DNA of 64,000 nt. It comes from an uncultured Cuneatibacter sp. (GTDB lineage Bacteria; Bacillota; Clostridia; Lachnospirales; Lachnospiraceae). The notes below the pieces were generated by a model. It ran no database searches. It was not told where the DNA came from and was given only the letters and a program-made list of their open reading frames with translations. The DNA is taken from positions 74,155 to 138,154 of the forward strand of contig CAKQHB010000003.1 of NCBI GenBank assembly GCA_934234215.1. The letters are read 5' to 3'. Position 1 is the stretch's first letter. Every line of letters begins with the position of its first letter. Positions 8,838 through 17,298 of this stretch are shown here, piece by piece. A program made the position numbers and the translations under genes.

Positions 8838-8926
8838 GCAGATGCTGGGGGAGCCTGAAAAGGCTGAGAAATGAAAGTTGACCCTTATTACTTGAACCGG
8901 GTAATGCCGGCGTAAGGAAGCGCTCT
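8838..8926 (+). ncRNA. TPP riboswitch (THI element)
   Basis: Contains the conserved thi-box parts in order: GGGGAGCC with CTGAGA (8864-8869), ACCC (8881-8884), then TTGAACC and the GGTAATGCCGGCGTAAGGAA block (8890-8918). It lies directly upstream of thiT, the thiamine transporter gene, as expected for thiamine pyrophosphate feedback control. Confidence 0.95.
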
Positions 8927-8937
8927 TTTCTTTCACC

Positions 8938-8970
8938 CCTCCTGCAAATAAATCTTCAGGAGGTTTTTTT
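8938..8970 (+). terminator. riboswitch expression platform: terminator hairpin containing the thiT ribosome-binding site
   Basis: CCTCCTG (8938-8944) pairs perfectly with CAGGAGG (8957-8963), followed by seven T (8964-8970) and at once the thiT ATG at 8971. The 3' arm is the Shine-Dalgarno sequence itself. The same hairpin could therefore stop transcription and hide the ribosome-binding site. Confidence 0.75.
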
Positions 8971-9636
8971 ATGTTCTTTTACTTTGACGACGGGTATTAT
9001 TACCCTACCACCGCAGGTACGATCCTGCTCGTTGCACTTTTGCTTGTTGCCGTTGTTCTTGCAGTAATCGTTGCATCGAAAAACAGTGACCACAAGACCT
9101 TTTCTGCAAAGAAGCTGGTCTTCTCCGGAATGGCGATCGCGATAGCGTATGTTCTCTCGTTCATTCAGGTCATCAAGCTTCCTTATGGAGGTGCGGTCAC
9201 TCCGTTTTCCATGCTGTTTATTTGTCTGATCGGATATTGGTACGGTGTCAAAGCCGGCTTACTGACAGGCTTTGCGTACAGCATTCTGCAGTTTTTGCAG
9301 GACCCGTACATTCTGACTCCGTTTCAGGTTTGCTGTGACTACTTCTTCGCCTTTACCGCACTGGGTCTGTCCGGACTGTTCTCCGGCAAAAAACACGGAC
9401 TGCAGATTGGCTACCTGGTAGGTGTTCTCGCTCGTCTGTTTTTCCATGTTCTCGGCGGATACATTTACTGGATGGAATACATGCCGGAGAACTTCCCGGT
9501 AGCCTTGAAGTGGGCTTACCCGGTTATTTACAATGGTTCTTATATCGGTCTGGAAGCAGTCATCACACTGATTCTGCTGGCAATTCCCGCCGTGGACAAA
9601 GCGATGAAGCGTGTCAAGACGATGGCATTAAACTGA
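8971..9636 (+). CDS. thiT: thiamine ECF transporter substrate-binding subunit ThiT
   Basis: Membrane S-component that binds thiamine and works with the shared ECF module (not in this window). It has 221 residues with about six hydrophobic helices. The family segments KLPYGGAVTPFSML and the YGVKAGLLTGFAYSILQF region are present, as is the aromatic-rich C-terminal part (YIYWMEYMP) used in thiamine binding. An extra N-terminal helix (about 14-36) precedes the core. AGGAGG lies 8 nt before the ATG. Control by the upstream TPP riboswitch confirms the substrate. Confidence 0.93.
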   Translation: MFFYFDDGYYYPTTAGTILLVALLLVAVVLAVIVASKNSDHKTFSAKKLVFSGMAIAIAYVLSFIQVIKLPYGGAVTPFSMLFICLIGYWYGVKAGLLTGFAYSILQFLQDPYILTPFQVCCDYFFAFTALGLSGLFSGKKHGLQIGYLVGVLARLFFHVLGGYIYWMEYMPENFPVALKWAYPVIYNGSYIGLEAVITLILLAIPAVDKAMKRVKTMALN

Positions 9637-9645
9637 TTTTCTTTA

Positions 9646-10689
9646 TCATCTATGTAAGAAAAGTTTCGTCACAACAAAGCCGAGGATGCCGCATCCCGGA
9701 AATGTCACGATCCAGGTCAGCATCATTTCGGAAGCTAATTTCCAGTTCACGGAGGATCTGGACACGGCAGCTCCCGCACCAAGGATCGCCGCTGTTTTGG
9801 CATGGGTCGTGCTAACCGGGATGCCAAGCATGGTTGCGAGTGTGACCGACAGGATTCCAGCCACATCTGCGGCCAGCGCCTGGGGCGGTTCCAGCGGCAC
9901 GAGTTCATTGCCGACTTTTTGAATAATCCGTCTGCCGCCGAGAGCCGTTCCAAGCGCCATCGTTCCGGCACAAAGCAGCACCATCCAACCAGGGATCGGA
10001 TACCCTGACTCATAAAACATCCGACTATGCAGGTGAATCCCAAGCAGCAATACTCCCAGAAATTTTTGTCCATCCTGCGCGCCATGCAAAAAGGCCATGA
10101 CGCCGCAGGCAAGGATCTGGAGATGGCGCTGTCGTCTGGAATTCACCTGTTTTTTTGTCTCAAGCTTCCGAAAAAGCAGACAAAAAGCAGCACCGGCGAT
10201 GCAGCCGATTGCAATCGAGCCGAACAGTCCCACAAAAACGCGTATCCATTCAAAGCGGTTGATGCCCGATACACTGCTGCCCAGCGCAACCGAAGCGCCT
10301 GACAATCCGGCAATCAACGCATGACTTTCACTGGTAGGGATTCCCCACCACCATGCAAAGATCGACCAGAGAAGGATGGCGGAAAATGCCGCACAGAGCG
10401 CCACAATCCCCCTTCCACTTCCATCCTCAAATTCTGCCAGGTGATAGAGAGAGGCTGCAACCGCAGAGTTCCCTCTTGTTGTAAGCCACAGACCGAGAAA
10501 ATTCATTGCGGCAGCAAAAAAAATGGCTGAACGGATTCCCAATGTGCCAGTTGCAACCGTAGTTGCTATGGCATTTGGGGCATCTGTCCAGCCATTTACC
10601 AGGATGACCCCAAGGATCAGAACCACCGTCACAGCAAATGCCGGTGTCTTTATCATTGCGGTAACAAGCTCCTGGATTGTTACATTCAT
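9646..10689 (-). CDS. pit: PiT-family inorganic phosphate transporter
   Basis: Integral membrane phosphate:cation symporter of 347 residues with about ten hydrophobic segments. The two inverted PiT signatures are visible: GWTDAPNAIATTV near residues 31-43 and, in the C-terminal half, GIPVSTTHAKTAAILGAG (about 285-302). The ATG immediately follows the purD stop codon (no intervening base), so it is probably translated by reinitiation from purD. Linking phosphate uptake to purine synthesis makes metabolic sense because nucleotide synthesis consumes phosphate. It is convergent with thiT, whose stop is 9 nt away. The transported ion is inferred from the family. Confidence 0.9.
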   Translation of the reverse strand: MNVTIQELVTAMIKTPAFAVTVVLILGVILVNGWTDAPNAIATTVATGTLGIRSAIFFAAAMNFLGLWLTTRGNSAVAASLYHLAEFEDGSGRGIVALCAAFSAILLWSIFAWWWGIPTSESHALIAGLSGASVALGSSVSGINRFEWIRVFVGLFGSIAIGCIAGAAFCLLFRKLETKKQVNSRRQRHLQILACGVMAFLHGAQDGQKFLGVLLLGIHLHSRMFYESGYPIPGWMVLLCAGTMALGTALGGRRIIQKVGNELVPLEPPQALAADVAGILSVTLATMLGIPVSTTHAKTAAILGAGAAVSRSSVNWKLASEMMLTWIVTFPGCGILGFVVTKLFLHR

Positions 10690-11961
10690 TTAAGCCTCAT
10701 CAATCGCCTTTCCGATATCATGACGCATATATTTGTTTGCAAAAGAAATCCACTCCGTCGCTTCATATGCCTTCGCCCGCGCTTCTTTCAAAGTTGCACC
10801 GGTTGCAGTGATTCCCAGAACACGGCCGCCGTTTGTCACGATCTGACCATCCTGAAGCTTGGAACCCGCGTGGAATACAAAATAATCATCCTTGCCGTCA
10901 AACTTTTCAAAACCATACATCGGGATGCCCTTCTCGTAATGTCCAGGGTATCCGTCGGATGCCAGCACAACGCACACAGCCGCATTGTCCTCAAACTCCA
11001 GTGTGATATCTGCCAGAGTGCCGTCAATGCACGCTTCGAACACATCTACGATATCATTCTTCATGCGGGGCAGAACAACCTGTGTCTCAGGATCCCCGAA
11101 ACGGGCGTTATACTCCAGTACACGAGGACCGTCTGCGGTCAGCATCAATCCAAAGAAAATGATTCCCTTGAACGGTCTGCCTTCTGCTTTCATGGCATCA
11201 ACGGTCTTCTGATAAATGTGTTCTTTGCAGAACGCATCCACTTCTGCTGTATAGAACGGGCTGGGAGAAAATGTTCCCATACCGCCGGTATTCAGACCGG
11301 TATCGCCATCCCCGGCACGCTTGTGATCCTGCGCACTGGTCATGATCTTGATCGTGTCACCGTCTACAAACGAGAGAACAGAAACTTCCCTTCCGGTCAT
11401 AAACTCTTCCACAACGATGCGGTTTCCGGCAGCGCCGAACTGCTTATCTTCCATAAGAGACTTGACACCTGCCTTTGCTTCCTCCAGATTCATGCAGATC
11501 AGCACACCCTTGCCCAGCGCCAGACCATCCGCCTTCAGCACGATGGGCATTTTTGCAGTTTCCAGATAAGCAAGTGCATCATGGGGATTGTCAAACGTCT
11601 CATAAGCAGCAGTGGGAATGCCGTACTTCTTCATCAGGTCCTTGGAAAATGCCTTGGAAGCCTCCAAAATCGCCGCATTGCTGCGGGGTCCAAAAACGCG
11701 AAGTCCCCGCGCCTCTAAAGCATCCACGATTCCAGCTGCCAGCGGATCATCCGGTCCAACAACCGTCAGATCCACTTCATGCTTCACTGCAAAGTCTGCC
11801 AGCTTTTCAAATTCCATCACACCGATTGGCACGCACTCTGCCAAAGAAGCAATTCCTGCGTTGCCGGGTGCACAGTAAATCTTCTCAACGCGATGGCTCT
11901 GTGCGATCTTCCAGACGATCGCATGTTCTCTTCCGCCGCCGCCAACTACCAATACTTTCAT
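10690..11961 (-). CDS. purD: phosphoribosylamine-glycine ligase
   Basis: GAR synthetase, the second step of de novo IMP synthesis: phosphoribosylamine + glycine + ATP to GAR. It has 423 residues, full length. It begins with MKVLVVGGGGREHAIVWK and contains the ATP-grasp core, with GGMGTFSPSPFY (about 230) and EYNARFGDPETQ near residue 290. It starts 3 nt after the purN stop and ends directly against the phosphate transporter start. It is part of the purE-purM-purN-purD run. Confidence 0.97.
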   Translation of the reverse strand: MKVLVVGGGGREHAIVWKIAQSHRVEKIYCAPGNAGIASLAECVPIGVMEFEKLADFAVKHEVDLTVVGPDDPLAAGIVDALEARGLRVFGPRSNAAILEASKAFSKDLMKKYGIPTAAYETFDNPHDALAYLETAKMPIVLKADGLALGKGVLICMNLEEAKAGVKSLMEDKQFGAAGNRIVVEEFMTGREVSVLSFVDGDTIKIMTSAQDHKRAGDGDTGLNTGGMGTFSPSPFYTAEVDAFCKEHIYQKTVDAMKAEGRPFKGIIFFGLMLTADGPRVLEYNARFGDPETQVVLPRMKNDIVDVFEACIDGTLADITLEFEDNAAVCVVLASDGYPGHYEKGIPMYGFEKFDGKDDYFVFHAGSKLQDGQIVTNGGRVLGITATGATLKEARAKAYEATEWISFANKYMRHDIGKAIDEA

Positions 11962-11964
11962 GGA

Positions 11965-12597
11965 TTACTCTTCCTCTCTGATCCGTACTTTTCCATCTGT
12001 CACAGTAACTCTGCCAGCTGCGATCAGGTCGATTGCCGCAGGCAGGATCTTCCACTCTGCTTCTTCCATAACCCGACGCTGCAAAATCTCAGGCGTGTCG
12101 TCCTGCTTGATCTCGACTGCCTTTTGCAGCAGAATTGGACCGGTATCCGTTCCCTCATCGACAAAATGAACCGTAGCACCGGTCACTTTTACGCCGCGTT
12201 CCAGCGCTTTCTGGTGCGGGATCAGCCCATAACAGCCTTTGCCGCAAAATGCCGGAATCAGAGATGGATGGATGTTGATAATGCGATTCGGATATCTGGA
12301 AATCAGTTCTGCAGGCTGGATCACGAGACAACCGGCCAGAACGATCAGATCCGGATGGCAGTCTTCTACACAGGCAAGCCAGGCGTCATTAAACTCTGCG
12401 CGGGTCTCATAGGCTTTCGGGGAGATGCCCCATGCCGGAACTCCAGCATTTTTCGCTCTCTCCAAAGCATATGCGTTTCGGTTGTTGCTCATGACTCCAA
12501 CGATCTCCGTATTTCGGATCGTGCCGTCCGCAACAGCATCCAGAATCGCCTGAAGATTCGTGCCGCCGCCGCTGACCATGACAAGAACTCTTAACAT
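11965..12597 (-). CDS. purN: phosphoribosylglycinamide formyltransferase 1
   Basis: Transfers formyl from 10-formyl-THF to GAR. It has 210 residues. It begins LRVLVMVSGGGTNLQAILDA and carries the catalytic motif region NIHPSLIPAFCGKGCYG with the following TGATVHFVDEGTDTGPIL. The HPSLIP His and the Asp in DTGP are the expected active-site residues. It overlaps the end of purM by 7 nt. The folate donor is supplied by the glyA/folD/fchA genes 10-14 kb away in this window. Confidence 0.97.
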   Translation of the reverse strand: MLRVLVMVSGGGTNLQAILDAVADGTIRNTEIVGVMSNNRNAYALERAKNAGVPAWGISPKAYETRAEFNDAWLACVEDCHPDLIVLAGCLVIQPAELISRYPNRIINIHPSLIPAFCGKGCYGLIPHQKALERGVKVTGATVHFVDEGTDTGPILLQKAVEIKQDDTPEILQRRVMEEAEWKILPAAIDLIAAGRVTVTDGKVRIREEE

Positions 12598-13616
12598 AAT
12601 GTCACACCCTTCTCTCCGGTTGTGATATCACCAACAACATATGCCTTGTCGCCGGTCGCTTCCAGTGCTGCCAGTGTCTTTTCTACATCTGCAGGATCGA
12701 CTGCGATGACCATGCCAAGTCCCATATTGTAGGTATTATACATCATCTGCTCTTCCAGATTTCCCTTCTTCTGCATCAGCGTGAAGATCGGAGGAATCGG
12801 ATAGCTGTCCTTGCGAATATTCGCATGAATGCCTTCCGGAAGCATACGGGGTACATTCTCATAGAAGCCGCCGCCGGTGATATGGCTGCAGGCCTTGATG
12901 CATACGCCGGATTCCTTGACGGAACGCAGCGCCTTTACATAAATTCTCGTGGGGGTCAGCAGCACATTGCCCAGCTTATCACCCAGCTCTTCATAATAAG
13001 TATCCAGAGATTCCTTTGTCATCTCAAATACCTGTCTGACAAGAGAGAATCCGTTGGAATGAACGCCGGAAGATGCGATACCGATCAGCACATCCCCAGC
13101 CTTTAAATCGCTTCCGGTGATCAGATCCTTCTTTTCGACAACGCCGACTGCAAAACCAGCCAGATCGTACTCGTCCTCTTCCATCAGACCGGGATGCTCT
13201 GCGGTCTCACCACCGATCAGCGCACAGTCAGACTGTACACAACCTTCTGCGACACCGCCTACGATCTGTGCGATCTTTTCCGGATAGTTCTTGCCGCAGG
13301 CAATGTAATCCAGGAAGAACAGCGGTTCTCCGCCTGCACATGCAATATCGTTGACACACATTGCAACTGCATCAATACCGATGGTATCATGCTTGTCCAT
13401 CAGGAACGCCAGCTTTACTTTTGTACCGCAGCCATCTGTTCCAGACAGCAGTACCGGCTCTTCCATCTCTTTGATCTTTGCCAGAGAAAAAGCGCCGGAA
13501 AATCCGCCAAGACCGCCTAATACTTCCTCGCGCATCGTTCTCTTGACATGTGCTTTCATCAGTTCTACAGAACGGTAACCTGCTTCAATATCGACTCCCG
13601 CCTTTTTGTAATCCAT
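12591..13616 (-). CDS. purM: phosphoribosylformylglycinamidine cyclo-ligase
   Basis: AIR synthetase, cyclises FGAM with ATP. It has 341 residues. It starts MDYKKAGVDIEAGYRSVELMK and contains the family LSGTDGCGTKVKLAF segment and the GGETAEHPG motif. ATG at 13616 is chosen because GGAGG lies 6 nt upstream; the in-frame ATG at 13622 overlaps that site. It overlaps purN by 7 nt. purL, purF and purC are not here, so the pathway is split. Confidence 0.96.
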   Translation of the reverse strand: MDYKKAGVDIEAGYRSVELMKAHVKRTMREEVLGGLGGFSGAFSLAKIKEMEEPVLLSGTDGCGTKVKLAFLMDKHDTIGIDAVAMCVNDIACAGGEPLFFLDYIACGKNYPEKIAQIVGGVAEGCVQSDCALIGGETAEHPGLMEEDEYDLAGFAVGVVEKKDLITGSDLKAGDVLIGIASSGVHSNGFSLVRQVFEMTKESLDTYYEELGDKLGNVLLTPTRIYVKALRSVKESGVCIKACSHITGGGFYENVPRMLPEGIHANIRKDSYPIPPIFTLMQKKGNLEEQMMYNTYNMGLGMVIAVDPADVEKTLAALEATGDKAYVVGDITTGEKGVTLC

Positions 13617-13651
13617 AATCATCCTCCGTGTGTTCGGTTCGTTTTATCTCA

Positions 13652-14167
13652 TCACATCTGATCCAGATATGCCTGATACTTCAGTTCTTCCAGCTTTGCC
13701 GCTTTCTTTTCTGCGGTTTCCTTGAGTCCCTCTGCATATGCTTCCAGACGGGCAGTCAGTGCATCATCCGAAGTTGCGATGATCTTTGCTGCCAGAAGGG
13801 CTGCATTTGCTGCACCGTTGATGGCAACGGTTGCAACCGGGATTCCGGAAGGCATCTGTACGATGGAATACAGAGCGTCAAGACCGCCGAGAGACTTGGA
13901 ATAGATCGGTACGCCGATAACCGGTACGGTCGTCATAGCAGCTACCATTCCAGGTACATGTGCAGCTCCGCCTGCTCCGGCAATGATGGCTTTCAGACCT
14001 TTTGCCTTTGCACCTTTTGCAAACTCATACATCCGATCCGGTGTCCGGTGTGCGGAAATGATCGTAAATTCATACGGAATTTCCAGCTTGTCCAATGTCT
14101 CTGCTGCCTTTGACATAATCGGCAGATCCGAATCGCTTCCAATGATAATCTCTACTAAAGGGTTCAT
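13652..14167 (-). CDS. purE: 5-(carboxyamino)imidazole ribonucleotide mutase
   Basis: Class I PurE, rearranges N5-CAIR to CAIR. It has 171 residues with the hallmark GSDSDLP, SAHRTPDR and AGAGGAAHVPGM motifs, and the active-site His is in SAHR. First of the pur run, 29 nt downstream of an uncharacterised 313-codon gene. No purine riboswitch or other leader structure is visible between them, so control probably comes from further upstream. Confidence 0.96.
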   Translation of the reverse strand: MNPLVEIIIGSDSDLPIMSKAAETLDKLEIPYEFTIISAHRTPDRMYEFAKGAKAKGLKAIIAGAGGAAHVPGMVAAMTTVPVIGVPIYSKSLGGLDALYSIVQMPSGIPVATVAINGAANAALLAAKIIATSDDALTARLEAYAEGLKETAEKKAAKLEELKYQAYLDQM

Positions 14168-14196
14168 ATCAGGCTCCTTTCACTCCACTTTTCATG

Positions 14197-15138
14197 TTAA
14201 ATGGAAATGCGTTGTTCTATCTGAAGGGTATTGTCCAGCAAGCGGGCAAATTCCCGATCCAGCTCTTCCAGCCGACGGTAAATCAGCTCTGATGACGCGA
14301 AACGATGCTCTGTCTCCGCCAACGGTTCTTCCTGACACATGAGCGTGGTCTTTGCTGTCACGCAAATGCTCATCGCCTTTTTCGGGGGATATTTTTTCAA
14401 AGCCTCCGCCCAGGCTTCGATCTTACGGCTAATGTAGCGGGGATCTGCAAAGAATGCCTCCCGCGTATCCCGTCTGCGACGGTTCTCACTTTGCAACGGT
14501 TCTGTGTAAACACAGGCGGGGAGGATCTGCCGCAATCCTCTACTCCATGCAAATAACGGCTCCGGCACAAACCGGACAAACCATCCATCCAGCTTGCGGC
14601 TTGCGGCTTCTTTTTCCGCAGAATCCGCAGCCTCCGGCTCATATCCGATATAACAGATTTCTCCCGTTACTGGAAGTCCTGCAAACAACTGTTCCGCAAG
14701 ACGCTCTGCCATATCTTCGGAATAATCACTGTAAAACCAGTAAATCGTCTCCTTTAATTCTGCAAGACGCTCTTCCCCGTTGTCTGCTAACATACCCGCA
14801 ATGCCATATAACTGCAAAAACAGCTCCGAAAACTCCGTCAGCCATTCGACTTCGCCGCGAAATACACTGCTCTGTACGTCTTCGTATTCTTCTGTGAGAA
14901 ACTGTGCCAATAACAGTTCCTCACCTGTAAAGGCATCCATCGGTGGATGATAAGAAACCGCCGTGTTGTTTTTTTGTTGTCTGGCAATGTTAAGTTCTCG
15001 CAGATAATGAGCGGTAGCAGTCATCCAGTCGTCCCAGAGACTTGTCTTTTGCGGCTCCATCGCAATCTCACAGATGCGCTCTGCCGCAAGTTCCAGTCTT
15101 TCTTCTATTATAAGTTGCTGATTTTCTTCCAATTTCAC
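14197..15138 (-). CDS. uncharacterised protein between pyrE and purE
   Basis: Not recognised. 313 residues, acidic, soluble and largely helical by composition, with no signal peptide or membrane segment. There is a Glu-rich N-terminus, a central aromatic stretch (IYWFYSDYSEDMAERLAEQLFAGLP) and a C-terminal half containing FVRFVPEPLFAWSRGLRQILPACVY. It lies in an unbroken same-strand run (gap 17 nt from the membrane gene before it, 29 nt to purE), so it is probably co-transcribed with nucleotide genes. The start is GTG at 15138. TTG at 15132 has a better-spaced AGAGG and may be the real start. Confidence 0.7.
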   Translation of the reverse strand: MKLEENQQLIIEERLELAAERICEIAMEPQKTSLWDDWMTATAHYLRELNIARQQKNNTAVSYHPPMDAFTGEELLLAQFLTEEYEDVQSSVFRGEVEWLTEFSELFLQLYGIAGMLADNGEERLAELKETIYWFYSDYSEDMAERLAEQLFAGLPVTGEICYIGYEPEAADSAEKEAASRKLDGWFVRFVPEPLFAWSRGLRQILPACVYTEPLQSENRRRRDTREAFFADPRYISRKIEAWAEALKKYPPKKAMSICVTAKTTLMCQEEPLAETEHRFASSELIYRRLEELDREFARLLDNTLQIEQRISI

Positions 15139-15155
15139 CTCTTCGCGCCGCTGTT

Positions 15156-15464
15156 TTACAACAACTGCACCAATCCAAGAACATAAAATCCGACAATGAC
15201 CAGCGCCAGCAGAATGTGTAACAACAACACTACCCGCGCCAGACCAGCCGGTTCACTGCGTCTGCGGATTGCTTTTGTGCTGATCACAATACCTGTGATC
15301 GCAGCGGCAAACTCCGCAAGTCCCAACAGTCCAAGCCACAGTCCAGCCTGTCCTTCTGCCCGGTAAGACAGCACGAACAGAAGGATCCAGACAAGAATTT
15401 CACTGACGAGAATCCCAAACGACGGCAGGATTCCCCAGTCCCATTTTTTCTTTGATGTTTTCAT
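15156..15464 (-). CDS. small membrane protein, three predicted helices
   Basis: 102 residues. Hydrophobic segments lie at about 12-34, 41-62 and 77-100, with a positively charged loop (KAIRRRSEP) between helices 2 and 3. The composition resembles small DUF-type membrane proteins of Clostridia (possibly DUF6142), but no function can be named. It starts 6 nt after the pyrE stop without a clear ribosome-binding site, suggesting coupling to pyrE translation. Confidence 0.7.
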   Translation of the reverse strand: MKTSKKKWDWGILPSFGILVSEILVWILLFVLSYRAEGQAGLWLGLLGLAEFAAAITGIVISTKAIRRRSEPAGLARVVLLLHILLALVIVGFYVLGLVQLL

Positions 15465-15470
15465 GCAGAT

Positions 15471-16148
15471 TTAGTTTTTCACTCCATACTGCTCGTAGTA
15501 TGCATCGATTGCAGCCTTGATCTTGTCATCAATGATGACCTTGCCCTTGTACTCTTTGTTGTACAGATGCTCAATGACTTCTGCCATCGTAACGATGGGA
15601 TGGATCTTCATGCCATACTTATCTTCCAGTTCTGCGATTGCGCTCTTTTCACCAGTACCGCGCTCCATACGGTCAACGGATACAACCAGACCTGCTACAG
15701 AGATGTTGCCCTGCGCCTGCAGGATCGGCATCGTTTCATTGATAGACTTACCGGAGGTGGTAACATCCTCAATCATCATGACACGGTCGCCATCGTTGAT
15801 CGGTCCGCCCAGCAGAATACCAACATCGCCGTGATCCTTGACTTCTTTACGGTTCGAGCAGTAACGAACATCAACGCCGTACTTTTCGCTCAGTGCGATG
15901 GAGGTGGTAACAGACAGCGGAATACCCTTGTATGCCGGTCCAAACAGAACGTCGAACTCACCGCCGAAGGCTTCCATAATTGCCTGTGCGTAATACTCAC
16001 CCAGACGCTTTAACTGGGAACCGGTGCGATAGTAACCGGTGTTTACAAAGAAAGGAGTCTTACGACCGCTCTTAGTCACAAAATCTCCGAATTTTAAAAC
16101 CTGACAATCAATCATAAACTCAATAAATTCCTGCTTATAGCGTTCCAT
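15471..16148 (-). CDS. pyrE: orotate phosphoribosyltransferase
   Basis: Converts orotate and PRPP to OMP. It has 225 residues with the PRPP-binding motif in MMIEDVTTSGKSINETM (about 120-136) and the conserved FGPAYKGIPL loop. AGGAGG precedes the ATG by 7 nt. It has its own promoter (16279-16307) and is separated from pyrD by a terminator, so it heads the pyrE-pur run rather than belonging to the pyrFKD unit. Confidence 0.97.
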   Translation of the reverse strand: MERYKQEFIEFMIDCQVLKFGDFVTKSGRKTPFFVNTGYYRTGSQLKRLGEYYAQAIMEAFGGEFDVLFGPAYKGIPLSVTTSIALSEKYGVDVRYCSNRKEVKDHGDVGILLGGPINDGDRVMMIEDVTTSGKSINETMPILQAQGNISVAGLVVSVDRMERGTGEKSAIAELEDKYGMKIHPIVTMAEVIEHLYNKEYKGKVIIDDKIKAAIDAYYEQYGVKN

Positions 16149-16278
16149 CGTGGAACCTCCTGTTTTCTATATTTATTCCGGAAAATCCCGGTTTTCTTAT
16201 TTCTTGCAAAGTGTGAAAACGATCCGCTTTTTTTCGTTATGCGCCCTTTCTTATCCTGTCGGACACGGCACGCTTCTT

Positions 16279-16307
16279 ATCTTAGCACACCGTTTCCGAA
16301 TCTGCAA
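16279..16307 (-). promoter_or_regulatory. candidate promoter of the pyrE-pur run
   Basis: Minus strand TTGCAG (16302-16307), 17 bp, TAAGAT (16279-16284). It gives a leader of about 120 nt before pyrE. The leader contains a short CCGG-type hairpin, but no clear attenuator or PyrR site was recognised. Confidence 0.6.
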
Positions 16308-16329
16308 TTCTGTGGGCGCACCACTTTCT

Positions 16330-16381
16330 GTGAAAAATTCCACCTCTGTTTTCGAAGCCGCCCGAAAAAAGAGGTGGAATT
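16330..16381 (-). terminator. intrinsic terminator after pyrD
   Basis: A perfect 12-bp stem, AATTCCACCTCT (16336-16347) with AGAGGTGGAATT (16370-16381), starts a few nt past the pyrD stop. On the minus strand the stem is followed by TTTTTC. Confidence 0.85.
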
Positions 16382-16386
16382 CCGCT

Positions 16387-17298
16387 TTATCTGACTGCGC
16401 CGATCAGCTCTTTCACATCCTGAATACCATATTTTCTCATGTAAGCTTCAATACCATCCACAGCCTCCTTCGTTGTGTACGGATTTACGAAGTTTGCAGT
16501 ACCAACGGATACTGCGGTCGCACCTGCTAACAGAAACTCGATTGCATCTTCTGCAGAAGCGATACCGCCCATGCCGATGATCGGCAGCTTCACTGCCTGT
16601 GCAACCTGATAAACCATGCGCACAGCGATGGGCTTTACTGCAGGACCGGACATACCGCCGGTCTTATTTGCGATTGCAAAAGTACGGCGATTGATATCGA
16701 TCTTCATGCCAGTCAGCGTGTTGATCAGAGACAAAACATCTGCGCCGCCTGCTTCGGCTGCCTTTGCCATGACGGTGATATCAGTTACATTCGGGCTCAG
16801 CTTCATGATGATTGGCTGTTTTGCCTTCGTCTTCACTGCCTTTGTGATCGCCTCGACCGCTTTCGGATCCTGACCGAAGGCAATGCCGCCCTCTTTGACG
16901 TTGGGGCAGGAAATGTTGATCTCCAGAAGATCCACCGGCTCATCTGCCAGACGCTCGACCACTTCCAGATAATCCGCCTCCGTCTTTCCGCAGACATTGA
17001 CGATGATCTTCGTGTCGTACTGTTTCAGAAACGGGATGTCTCTCTTGCAGAAAACATCAATTCCGGGGTTCTGCAGACCGATGGCATTTAACATGCCGCC
17101 GTATACTTCTGCGATACGGGGTGTCGGATTGCCCGGCCACGGTACGTTAGCAACGCCCTTTGTGACAACTGCGCCCAGACCATTCAGATCTACGAATTCC
17201 GAATATTCTTCTCCGGAACCAAATGTGCCGGATGCGGTCATAACTGGATTTTTCAGTTCAACGCCTGCCAGATTGACTGTCGTATTCAGATTGCTCAT
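16387..17298 (-). CDS. pyrD: dihydroorotate dehydrogenase B, catalytic subunit
   Basis: FMN enzyme of the class 1B type that oxidises dihydroorotate with NAD via PyrK. It has 303 residues. It shows MTASGTFGSGEEY, the NISCPNVKEGGIAFGQ motif with the active-site Cys of class 1B (about residue 130), and the C-terminal FMN phosphate region GMGGIASAEDAIEFLLAGA. The start overlaps the pyrK stop by 4 nt (ATGA), as usual for these partner subunits. Confidence 0.97.
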   Translation of the reverse strand: MSNLNTTVNLAGVELKNPVMTASGTFGSGEEYSEFVDLNGLGAVVTKGVANVPWPGNPTPRIAEVYGGMLNAIGLQNPGIDVFCKRDIPFLKQYDTKIIVNVCGKTEADYLEVVERLADEPVDLLEINISCPNVKEGGIAFGQDPKAVEAITKAVKTKAKQPIIMKLSPNVTDITVMAKAAEAGGADVLSLINTLTGMKIDINRRTFAIANKTGGMSGPAVKPIAVRMVYQVAQAVKLPIIGMGGIASAEDAIEFLLAGATAVSVGTANFVNPYTTKEAVDGIEAYMRKYGIQDVKELIGAVR

